Assembly (NCBI RefSeq): GCF_030913705.1 | Contig: NZ_CP133190.1 | Span: 744,001-808,000, forward strand | Length of the DNA stretch: 64,000 nucleotides | Direction of reading: 5' to 3' | Source of the DNA: Anaerocolumna sp. MB42-C2 | GTDB lineage: Bacteria > Bacillota > Clostridia > Lachnospirales > Lachnospiraceae | The notes under the pieces: model-generated | What the model was told of the DNA's origin: nothing | The model's input: only the letters and a program-made list of their open reading frames with translations | Database searches by the model: none | Shown: positions 8,551 through 16,329 of the stretch, in pieces | Layout of the letters: every line of letters begins with the position of its first letter | Position numbering within the stretch: the first letter of the stretch is position 1 | Made by a program: the position numbers and the translations under genes

Positions 8551-9246
8551 ATGTATAACATATTAGTATGTGATGATGATAAAGATATTGTAGAAGCAAT
8601 TCAAATTTATCTGAATGCAGAGGGTTATAATGTAATTAAAGCCTACAACGGAAAAGAAGCGATTGAAATTATTAATTCCAATGAAATACACCTGGCTTTA
8701 TTAGATATTATGATGCCCCAGATGGATGGAATCCGTGTCACTATGAAATTAAGAGAAAACAACAGTACTCTTCCTATAATATTATTGACTGCCAAATCAG
8801 AGGACAGTGATAAAGTTCTGGGATTAAATGTTGGTGCGGATGATTATATAACAAAACCTTTTAACCCTTTAGAATTAATTGCCCGGGTGAAATCCGCACT
8901 CAGACGTTATACCAAACTTGGAAGTATTGTTACAGAGGAACAGAATATATATTCTTCCGGCGGTTTGGTGGTAAATGATGACCGTAAGGAAGTATATGTT
9001 GATGATGAACTTATAAAACTAACTCCAATTGAATATAACCTGTTGAAATTATTAGTAAAAAATAAAGGTAGAGTTTTTTCCATCAATGAAATATATGAGT
9101 TGATCTGGAATGAGCCTTCTTATGGTGCTGACAATATTGTTGCCGTTCATATCCGGCATATACGTGAAAAAATAGAAATCAACCCAAAAGAGCCGAAATA
9201 TTTAAAAGTTGCATGGGGGATTGGATATAAAGTAGAAAAATACTGA
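8551..9246 (+). CDS. OmpR/PhoB-family response regulator
   Basis: The 231 residues comprise a receiver domain (1-120; acidic pocket CDDD near residue 8, phosphorylated Asp 52 in LLDIMMPQMDG, switch Thr in LLTAKSED, Lys in ITKPFNPLELIARV) and a winged-helix DNA-binding domain (about 135-230, LTPIEYNLLKLLVKNKGRV and VAVHIRHIREKIE). It is a cytoplasmic transcription factor activated by the kinase encoded 14 bases downstream. Targets are not visible; no adjacent transporter suggests a stimulus. Confidence 0.92.
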   Translation: MYNILVCDDDKDIVEAIQIYLNAEGYNVIKAYNGKEAIEIINSNEIHLALLDIMMPQMDGIRVTMKLRENNSTLPIILLTAKSEDSDKVLGLNVGADDYITKPFNPLELIARVKSALRRYTKLGSIVTEEQNIYSSGGLVVNDDRKEVYVDDELIKLTPIEYNLLKLLVKNKGRVFSINEIYELIWNEPSYGADNIVAVHIRHIREKIEINPKEPKYLKVAWGIGYKVEKY

Positions 9247-9260
9247 AAGGAAATTGTACA

Positions 9261-11477
9261 ATGAATAAAGTGAAAGGTTCCTTCCTTATGAAGGTTTTAG
9301 TACATATAGCTCTATTTCTGTGCGGCCTTAATCTTCTGATCGGGTCCTATCATATATTAAATTATCTGGATTCCTATTCTGCCAGTACGAATGATTTTAA
9401 AGAAACCTCTGAATTTCAAAGTAAATACTTAAAGTATGTTGAACGTGTGGCAGTATACACTGACTACCGGGAGAAAGGTTACACCGGCAGTTTAGGTTAT
9501 AACTCTTCTTCCATGGATTTATCCGAATTATTTAAGACAGACAAAGAAAAACCCAGATATTCCGATACGGAAGAACAACAGGCAGATTTTGATTATTATA
9601 ATGCAATTTTAAACCAGCCTAACAGTAATTTTTTATATTATGTCAAAAATCTGAAAACAGGTAAGATTTATTATTCCTCCGATCTTGAAAAAACTCTGGC
9701 GGCCTTGAACAAAAAATACGGCAGCGATGCTATGGATGCCTATCTGGAAAGTGTAAGAACAAATCCTGCATATCTGATCATTAACACTAAAACGGAACGT
9801 TATGCCACAAATGTAAACCGGGACTATCAATACCTTAATGATGAGAATCTTAGGTGGGTAATGGATTATATTAACGGTAATTTTGTAAGTAAATATGTAA
9901 AACCGGATGAAAGCCGAGGAGAATATATTATCTGTACTACCATAGTAAACAGCTTTCCAAACCATAATGACGAATTCGGTTTCATGTATCAGGAATTTCA
10001 GAAACTGCATGATAATTACCTGAATTCCTTATATCCGGTTCCTGTATCCTTTCTGTTTCTATTGTTATTTTTGGGAATCGCCATTACTTTATCCGGTCAT
10101 AAAAAGGGTACGGACACCATTATAGTAAATGGTTTTGACCGATGGTTTACCGAACTCGGATTTTGTTTTGTGGTATCGGGAATTATTCTATTAAGTCTTA
10201 TAGCATATAATGTCTGCTTAATATTACATCGGCAATTTAGATTAGATATGTATTTTTTAATTTTGCTGGCATATTTAATATTATATCCTTTCTGTATGTT
10301 TGGATTATTAAGTCTGATTCGTAGAATTAAAGCAAATATACTATTTGAGAATTCCCTTATAGTTCGTTTTTTAAAAAATCTCCACCTGTTTATCCATGAT
10401 TTTTTTGCACAGCAAAATATAACTTATCGTGTTCTTGCCATTTTAATGTTATTTGCAGCAATACAATTCGTTGCTTTTTATTTATATAACTATCCTGTTT
10501 TTTTCCATGGAAAAGAAGAATTTTTAGTGGTTTCTGCAGCCGGTTATCTCTATTTAGGTTACATTTTCTTAAAAGCCGCAATTGATTACAATATAATTAC
10601 AAAAGAGATTAAAAAAATAGCGGATGGTAACCTGACACATAAAATACCTGTTTCACCTATGAATGAACCCGCTCTTACGTTAGCTGAGTATATTAATAAT
10701 ATTGGTGATGGTCTTTCTGCCGCTGTAGATGAAAAATTAAAAAGTGAACGGCTTAAGACTGAATTAATTGCTAATGTGTCCCATGATATTAAGACACCTT
10801 TAACATCTATTATAAATTATGTGGATTTGTTAAAGAAAGAAAATCTGGAAAACGATACTGCCAAAGGTTATCTGGATATTTTATCTACCAAAACCTGGAG
10901 GCTGAAAACATTAATCGAAGACCTCATGGAAGCCTCCAAGGCATCCTCTGGCGCTATTTCCTTAAACTTGGAATGCCTCAACCTGGTTGAACTGGTCAGA
11001 CAGTCCATCGGAGAATTTGAAGACCGTTTTATCGATCATAATTTAGAAGTGGTTTTAAACATGAAAGAAGAACCCATTTATATTATGGCAGATGGTCGGA
11101 GTACCTATCGGATCATTGAAAATATCTTCTCTAATGCAAATAAATATGCTTTAAGCGGCACCAGAATCTACGTTGATATTATTACTGATGATCATAACGT
11201 AACGGTTTCTGTAAAAAATATATCTGCGAATAAGTTAAATATTAATTCCGACGAATTAATGGAGCGTTTTGTCCGAGGCGATTTAGCCCGTAATACGGAA
11301 GGCAGTGGTTTAGGTTTGTCTATCGCTAAAAGTTTGGCATCACTCCAGGATGCAGTATTTGATATTGAACTGGACGGAGATTTATTCAAAGCCATCTTAA
11401 GGTTTAAGCGATTCCATATTAAGAAAGAGTCTGGCTTGTCAGACTCTGGCGCTGATGACGCGCTGTCACGACAGTGA
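9261..11477 (+). CDS. Multi-pass sensor histidine kinase
   Basis: This 738-residue membrane kinase is paired with the regulator just upstream. It has an N-terminal membrane segment (about 13-32), an extracytoplasmic domain of about 220 residues (33-255), about five more membrane segments (256-435), a HAMP-like linker (440-475, IKKIADGNLTHKIPV), the phosphoacceptor helix ANVSHDIKTPLTSIINYVD with His508, and the ATPase domain (N box IIENIFSNANKYALSG, G box EGSGLGLSIAKSLA). Extra membrane spans between sensor and HAMP are less common than the two-span plan. The last 16 or so codons (ESGLSDSGADDALSRQ) lie inside an extragenic-type repeat, so the tail is probably an acquired extension. Confidence 0.9.
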   Translation: MNKVKGSFLMKVLVHIALFLCGLNLLIGSYHILNYLDSYSASTNDFKETSEFQSKYLKYVERVAVYTDYREKGYTGSLGYNSSSMDLSELFKTDKEKPRYSDTEEQQADFDYYNAILNQPNSNFLYYVKNLKTGKIYYSSDLEKTLAALNKKYGSDAMDAYLESVRTNPAYLIINTKTERYATNVNRDYQYLNDENLRWVMDYINGNFVSKYVKPDESRGEYIICTTIVNSFPNHNDEFGFMYQEFQKLHDNYLNSLYPVPVSFLFLLLFLGIAITLSGHKKGTDTIIVNGFDRWFTELGFCFVVSGIILLSLIAYNVCLILHRQFRLDMYFLILLAYLILYPFCMFGLLSLIRRIKANILFENSLIVRFLKNLHLFIHDFFAQQNITYRVLAILMLFAAIQFVAFYLYNYPVFFHGKEEFLVVSAAGYLYLGYIFLKAAIDYNIITKEIKKIADGNLTHKIPVSPMNEPALTLAEYINNIGDGLSAAVDEKLKSERLKTELIANVSHDIKTPLTSIINYVDLLKKENLENDTAKGYLDILSTKTWRLKTLIEDLMEASKASSGAISLNLECLNLVELVRQSIGEFEDRFIDHNLEVVLNMKEEPIYIMADGRSTYRIIENIFSNANKYALSGTRIYVDIITDDHNVTVSVKNISANKLNINSDELMERFVRGDLARNTEGSGLGLSIAKSLASLQDAVFDIELDGDLFKAILRFKRFHIKKESGLSDSGADDALSRQ

Positions 11478-11479
11478 CA
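11421..11479 (+). repeat. Two-hairpin repeat, copy 2, overlapping the kinase 3' end
   Basis: Two perfect hairpins are present: AGAGTCTG-gcttgt-CAGACTCT and TGTCAC-gaca-GTGACA, joined by a GCGCTGATGACGCGC core. The kinase stop TGA (11475-11477) lies inside the last arm. Copy 1 at 439-495 has the same plan with partly decayed stems. It also sits before the convergent CYTH gene and could end either transcript. Confidence 0.6.
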
Positions 11480-11495
11480 TCTTCCTCTCCTGATA

Positions 11496-11984
11496 TTAAA
11501 GCTCAAAAAGACTGTTAATCGTTGCAAGATAATTGTTTTTATAACGTTTATCAAAAGATACATCTTTTCCAAACCATTCCGGAGGTTGAAAAGCTTCAGC
11601 CTTTTCTTCATCCGGGAATTCCACCTCAACAAATATTAATCCCTCCAGAGATCCATGAAATTCATCTAATTCCGCAATATAATTATTACCAATAGGAATC
11701 AGATACCGGGTTTTTGTAATCAGATGATCATCCACCTTATTTCTTAGATGCTCATATGCTTCTTTACTTAAGGGCAATTCCACTTCTTCGCAAGCCAACG
11801 CAATACCCTTTGGATTTTCTTTCATATTTAGTCTGGATTTGTAAGTTAAATAATATTCTTCATTACTTTTACGAATGCGTATAACCGGATCTGTGCAAAG
11901 ATAACCCTGCTCAATTTGTTTTTTGTGGTATCGGTTTAGCCCCTCCGGTTTGTGAATTATTTTAAATTTACGTTCTATTTCCAT
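11496..11984 (-). CDS. CYTH-domain (inorganic triphosphatase-type) protein
   Basis: The 162-residue protein begins with the CYTH signature MEIERKFKI, the metal and triphosphate-binding ExExK motif. It continues with the tunnel-lining basic and acidic strands (VIRIRKSNEEYYLTYKS, ACEEVELPLS, TKTRYLIP, AELDEFHGSLEGLIFVEVEFPDEEKA). Family members hydrolyse tripolyphosphate or thiamine triphosphate, or act as class IV adenylate cyclases; the bacterial short form is most often an inorganic triphosphatase. It is soluble, single-domain and lacks the CHAD domain. A structured leader shared with the chemoreceptor gene precedes its start. Confidence 0.85.
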   Translation of the reverse strand: MEIERKFKIIHKPEGLNRYHKKQIEQGYLCTDPVIRIRKSNEEYYLTYKSRLNMKENPKGIALACEEVELPLSKEAYEHLRNKVDDHLITKTRYLIPIGNNYIAELDEFHGSLEGLIFVEVEFPDEEKAEAFQPPEWFGKDVSFDKRYKNNYLATINSLFEL

Positions 11985-12024
11985 GTTTTACACCTATTGC
12001 ATATCCCAAAACTGCCTGGGATGC
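11985..12024 (-). promoter_or_regulatory. Hairpin-SD leader element, copy 1 (CYTH gene)
   Basis: The minus strand reads hairpin ATCCCA...TGGGAT, then ATGCAATAGGTGTAAAA, then C and the ATG at 11984. The same arrangement stands before the chemoreceptor gene (36719-36760), where the hairpin is ATCGCAGG...CCTGCGAT. The C/G pair at stem position 4 is reversed between the copies, a compensatory change. AGGTG provides the only Shine-Dalgarno. Confidence 0.5.
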
Positions 12025-12150
12025 TTTTCCGGTTATTCCTTTCGCTGAATCTATTTTTCTATAACTTCCTTAATACCATAATGTTTATTGCCATCAACTG
12101 TGACAGGTTCTGACCTTTATTAATTATTTCCTCAGGTTTTTAATAATTAA

Positions 12151-12810
12151 CTATAATAATTTTTGTCCATTTATAACAAGCTGGAATCTAAGCTTTAATT
12201 TCTCAGCGGCTTTTTTGCATAAGATCATACGTTCAAGAAATATTTCAAAATAATCCATTACAGAAGAAAATTCCGTATCTACTGTAAGATTAAGCGATAT
12301 TTTGGTTTTTTCTTCATTAATAATCGTTTTTGATTCTTTGACCGCATAATTAACTCTGTCATGGATATCAAAGCTGGTAAAATCCCTGTTTCTGACTCTT
12401 GTATAACGTACATCGGTTTTATCTGCCAATATTAATGCTGCTGCCACTTCGTTTACCGGTACGGCAGTACTTTCATCATGATTCCCTATGGCTGAAATAA
12501 TAGTTGCTATTTCATTTGCATCCACGCCTATTTTATCTAAAATACGAAAAGCCATAACTGCCCCGCTCTGAGCATGATCCACACGGTTTATTACATTACC
12601 GATATCATGCATATATCCTGCTATTTGAGCAAGTTCAATGGTCCTTTCAGGATATCCCATAGTAGTTAATATATATTTTGCCATTTCAGCAACGATTCCC
12701 ACATGAGCAAAACTATGTTCCGTATATCCTAATGCGATTAACGATTCATCTGCTTTTTGTATATATGTTTTTATTTGTCTGTTCTTTTTAATTTCATTAT
12801 AAGTTATCAT
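12151..12810 (-). CDS. HD-domain phosphohydrolase
   Basis: This 219-residue soluble protein has an HD fold: His in EHSFAHVGIVAEMAKYI, the HD dyad in GYMHDIGNVINRVDHAQSGA, a further His in IGNHDES, and the closing Asp in LILADKTDVRYTRVR. This metal-dependent phosphohydrolase pattern is complete, so the enzyme is probably active, but the substrate (nucleotide or other phosphoester) cannot be read from the sequence. The start ATG follows AAGGAGATAATTC. It stands alone, divergent from the next gene. Confidence 0.8.
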   Translation of the reverse strand: MITYNEIKKNRQIKTYIQKADESLIALGYTEHSFAHVGIVAEMAKYILTTMGYPERTIELAQIAGYMHDIGNVINRVDHAQSGAVMAFRILDKIGVDANEIATIISAIGNHDESTAVPVNEVAAALILADKTDVRYTRVRNRDFTSFDIHDRVNYAVKESKTIINEEKTKISLNLTVDTEFSSVMDYFEIFLERMILCKKAAEKLKLRFQLVINGQKLL

Positions 12811-13086
12811 GAATTATCTCCTTAAGATTTCTTCCCATTTATTTATTCAAATCTGCAGAAAAACTAATATCATACTTCCCTGAAATTTCATAATTAACCA
12901 TATAAACACTTTTTGATATTATACACTTCTTGACCCTGAAGTACAAGAAACACTTTTACATATTTACATCATCGTAATGTTAATACACTGTAAAGTTTAT
13001 ACCGGAATTTAATATTTTCTATACTTGATAACATATTTAATTTCCGGGAATAAACTAATAGAAAAGTATATTATGGAGGTATTTTA

Positions 13087-13902
13087 TTGGGATACTATAT
13101 AAATGTGGAACAGGATGTAAATCTTTATTGTGAAGATATCAATCCCAAGGGTCTAAAAACGATTTTATTCTTACACGGCTGGCCCGGAAGTCACGATTTA
13201 TTCGAATATCAGTTTAACAATCTGCCGAAATTAGGTTACCGCTGCATCGGCTTAGATCAAAGAGGTTATGGTTTATCCGACAGGCCATTTGACGGTTATG
13301 ATTATAACCGTCTATCCGATGATGTTCGTTGTGTCATTGATACTTTAGGATTAAATAACATTACACTGGTAGGTCATTCCACCGGAGGAGCTATTGCCGT
13401 TCGTTATATGGCAAGGCATCGGGAATATGGCGTTGCTAAGCTGGTTTTATGCGCAGCCGCAGCTCCAAGTCTGATCAGAAGACCTTATTTTCCATATGGC
13501 CAGACCAGGGAAGCTGTAATGGATATTATTAAAGGAACTTATCATAACCGGCCGAAAATGCTTCGTGACTTTGGAGATATCTTTTTTTATCAGCAGGTAG
13601 GGGAACCAATGAAAGACTGGTTATTTAGTCTGGGGCTTATGGCTGCTTCCTGGGCTACTGCTAAAATTGCAAATACCTGGCTTGGTGAAGAAAGTCTGTT
13701 TTTTGATTTAACTGCAATCGTTGCACCAACCTTAATACTTCATGGTGTGCATGATGAGGTATGTTATTTTCCGCTGGGCCAGGCACAAAATGAATTAATC
13801 AGAAATTCTCGTCTTATCCCCTTCCTTAACAGCGGTCATGCTTTATTTTATGAAGAACATGGGAAATTTAATCTGGAATTGAGGAAATTCATTGAAACAT
13901 AA
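13087..13902 (+). CDS. Alpha/beta hydrolase with TTG start
   Basis: This 271-residue alpha/beta hydrolase has oxyanion segment LHGWPGS, nucleophile elbow GHSTGG (Ser), acid in LHGVHDEVC and His in NSGHALF. The catalytic triad is intact and there is no signal peptide, so it is cytoplasmic. GHSTGG is typical of non-heme haloperoxidase/esterase-like members; the substrate is unknown. The start is TTG, eight bases after GGAGG, with no ATG nearby. It is monocistronic. Confidence 0.82.
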   Translation: MGYYINVEQDVNLYCEDINPKGLKTILFLHGWPGSHDLFEYQFNNLPKLGYRCIGLDQRGYGLSDRPFDGYDYNRLSDDVRCVIDTLGLNNITLVGHSTGGAIAVRYMARHREYGVAKLVLCAAAAPSLIRRPYFPYGQTREAVMDIIKGTYHNRPKMLRDFGDIFFYQQVGEPMKDWLFSLGLMAASWATAKIANTWLGEESLFFDLTAIVAPTLILHGVHDEVCYFPLGQAQNELIRNSRLIPFLNSGHALFYEEHGKFNLELRKFIET

Positions 13903-14216
13903 TTATATTATGAATTATTACAAGGTTTGAACGGATATGGGGTTATATTTCTCAGGTAATTTATGTATCGTTTATTTTTTCTCATATAGTATGTAACATT
14001 TCCGTAAACAATGTAACCTTAATTACCAGGAAATATAACTCTCTCACCTGATTGAAACCAGTTATTTTAAGAGTGTAACCTATTACCGTACCTTATCAAT
14101 AAAAACATTTATTGTAATAATTACATAAAATATTTCACTTGAATTTATATAAAATTTATGTATAATCTATAAGGTAACCCTTAAGTTACACATAATAAAT
14201 CGAGCAAGGAGCATGT
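13903..14216 (+). promoter_or_regulatory. Regulatory region of the ABC-F gene with repeated TGTAAC boxes
   Basis: A promoter TTGAAT (14139-14144), 16-base spacer and TATAAT (14161-14166) precedes the ABC-F gene. Around it are two dyads: TGTAAT-A-ATTACA (14113-14125) upstream of the -35 and GTAAC-ccttaa-GTTAC (14174-14189) just after the -10. Further TGTAAC copies lie at 13992, 14012 and 14074. This looks like a repressor or activator target. No attenuator leader peptide is evident. Confidence 0.5.
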
Positions 14217-15770
14217 ATGAGCATCTTAAATGTATCGAATCTCACTCATGGTTTTGGAGACAGAGCTATTTTTAATAACGTATCATTTCGTCTTTTAAAA
14301 GGGGAACATATCGGTCTGGTCGGTGCCAACGGGGAAGGCAAATCTACATTCTTAAATATTGTAACCGGTAAGTTAATGCCTGATGAGGGTAATATTGAAT
14401 GGGCTAAAAATGTCAGAGTTGGTTATCTGGATCAGCATTCCGTACTTAAAAAAGGTATGACTATCCGCCAGGTTCTAAAATCCGCCTTTTCTTATTTGTA
14501 TGAATTAGAAGCAAAAATGAATTCACTCTGTAACCAGATGGCTGATGCAGATCCTGATGCACTTATGATTATTATGGAGGAATTCGGAACAATACAGGAT
14601 GTTCTGGATAACAATAATTTCTATGTAATTGATTCAAAAGTAGAAGAAATCGGCCGGGCTCTTGGACTGGACGCGATTGGCTTAGACCAGGATGTTACGG
14701 AACTAAGCGGCGGTCAAAGAACAAAGGTTTTATTAGGTAAATTATTATTAGAAAAACCGGACATATTATTATTGGACGAGCCCACCAATTATCTGGACAC
14801 GGTACACATAGAATGGCTTAAGCGTTATTTGTTGGACTATGAAAATGCATTTATATTAATTTCACATGACATACCCTTTATTAACAGTGTAATTAATATC
14901 GTCTATCATATGGAAAATGCTGAATTAAACCGTTATGTCGGAAATTATGATAAATTTTTAGAAGTATATGAGGTAAAAAAAGCCCAGCTGGAATCTGCTT
15001 ATAAAAAGCAGCAGCAGGAAATCAACGAACTACAGGATTTCGTTGCCAGGAATAAAGCCAGGGTTTCTACCCGCAACATGGCTATGTCAAGACAAAAAAA
15101 GCTGGACAAGATGGATGTAATTGAACTTGCTAAAGAAAAACCAAAGCCGGAATTTAACTTTAAAGAAGCCAGGGCGGCCGGACGATTTATCTTTCAGACG
15201 GAACATCTGGTAATCGGTTATGATGAACCTTTGTCAAAACCATTAACTTTAACCATGGAACGCGGAGATAAAATTGTGTTAAAGGGAGCTAACGGTATTG
15301 GTAAAACAACTCTTTTAAAGAGTATTATCGGTCTGATCCCCCCAATTGAGGGTAAAGTCACCCTTGGAGATTATTTATATCAGGGGTATTTTGAACAGGA
15401 AATGAGCGGAGCTAAGAATAATACCTGTATTGAAGAAATCTGGCGGGATTTTCCATCCTTTACCCAGTACGAAGTTCGTTCCGCCCTTGCTAAATGCGGT
15501 CTTACTACAAAGCATATAGAAAGTATGGTAAGGGTTTTAAGCGGCGGCGAGCAGGCAAAAGTACGATTATGCAAGTTAATTAACAGAGAATCCAATGTTT
15601 TATTATTGGACGAACCGACCAACCACTTAGATGTGGATGCAAAAGCAGAATTAAAAAGAGCTCTTACCGAATATAAAGGAAGTATTCTTTTAATTTGCCA
15701 CGAACCTGATTTTTATGAAGATTTTGCAACGAAAGTCTGGGATTGTACGGATTGGTCTACAAGAATTTAA
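14217..15770 (+). CDS. ABC-F family ATPase
   Basis: This 517-residue protein has two ABC ATPase domains in one chain and no membrane domain. Domain 1: Walker A GANGEGKST, signature LSGGQRTKV, Walker B LLLDEPTNYLD. A linker rich in Lys/Glu (about 250-300, KKAQLESAYKKQQQEINELQ) fits the P-site tRNA interaction motif. Domain 2: GANGIGKTT, LSGGEQAKV, LLLDEPTNHLD. ABC-F proteins bind the ribosome E site and either rescue stalled ribosomes or protect against 50S antibiotics. The subfamily cannot be assigned here. The dyad-rich promoter suggests inducible expression, as in resistance members. Confidence 0.9.
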   Translation: MSILNVSNLTHGFGDRAIFNNVSFRLLKGEHIGLVGANGEGKSTFLNIVTGKLMPDEGNIEWAKNVRVGYLDQHSVLKKGMTIRQVLKSAFSYLYELEAKMNSLCNQMADADPDALMIIMEEFGTIQDVLDNNNFYVIDSKVEEIGRALGLDAIGLDQDVTELSGGQRTKVLLGKLLLEKPDILLLDEPTNYLDTVHIEWLKRYLLDYENAFILISHDIPFINSVINIVYHMENAELNRYVGNYDKFLEVYEVKKAQLESAYKKQQQEINELQDFVARNKARVSTRNMAMSRQKKLDKMDVIELAKEKPKPEFNFKEARAAGRFIFQTEHLVIGYDEPLSKPLTLTMERGDKIVLKGANGIGKTTLLKSIIGLIPPIEGKVTLGDYLYQGYFEQEMSGAKNNTCIEEIWRDFPSFTQYEVRSALAKCGLTTKHIESMVRVLSGGEQAKVRLCKLINRESNVLLLDEPTNHLDVDAKAELKRALTEYKGSILLICHEPDFYEDFATKVWDCTDWSTRI

Positions 15771-15787
15771 AATGAATGATAACTAAT

Positions 15788-15834
15788 AGGGGCTATTGCA
15801 TAACCAAAAATGATGCAATAGCCCTTAATTATAT
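15788..15834 (+). terminator. Terminator after the ABC-F gene
   Basis: A perfect 12-bp stem, GGGCTATTGCAT (15790-15801) with ATGCAATAGCCC (15813-15824), is followed by TTAATTATAT. It comes about 20 bases after the stop codon and faces the convergent pilus operon end. Confidence 0.8.
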
Positions 15835-15868
15835 AATATGGCCTGCCTGACAAAACCATACGAAGGAT

Positions 15869-16318
15869 CTAAACTATTTCAATCCTACTTTTTTTAAAAA
15901 TATAGAGCTTGCTGAAGAAATAATTTAAAATGATTACAATCACTGCCAGAGCAGCTTTTACTACGAGATTATTTAAGGATAACAAATCTACGAATAGGAA
16001 TAAACCGGCTTCTTCCACAATAAGAGAAAACAATCTGGCACCGAAAAATTTAATAACTTTAATAACTTCAAGCCGAATATTTGATATATGATCTTTAAAT
16101 ACCCATATATCGTTAATAACATACGCAAAAATTACTGCTATTATCCAGGCTATTATATTAGCGATCAGATTCTCTATTCCGATTCTGTTGCAGAATATAT
16201 AATATGCCGCATAATTTACCAGAGTAGTCAGAACTCCTGCGATTCCATAGGTGACTGTCTCCCTGTTTACAACTCTTTTCCATATGGCTTTAAATGCTTC
16301 CGGTGAATTTTGGAACAT
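15869..16318 (-). CDS. GtrA-family membrane protein
   Basis: This 149-residue protein has four membrane segments and the GtrA pattern TYGIAGVLTTLVNYAAYYIF, a segment ending FAYVINDIWVF, and the C-terminal LNYFFSKLYIFK. GtrA proteins are thought to help move lipid-linked sugars across the membrane for surface glycosylation. It begins 11 bases after the DUF5057 gene and is the last gene of the pilus operon, so a role in glycosylating pilin or the DUF5057 protein is a reasonable inference. Confidence 0.85.
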   Translation of the reverse strand: MFQNSPEAFKAIWKRVVNRETVTYGIAGVLTTLVNYAAYYIFCNRIGIENLIANIIAWIIAVIFAYVINDIWVFKDHISNIRLEVIKVIKFFGARLFSLIVEEAGLFLFVDLLSLNNLVVKAALAVIVIILNYFFSKLYIFKKSRIEIV

Positions 16319-16329
16319 TGATTTCTCCT

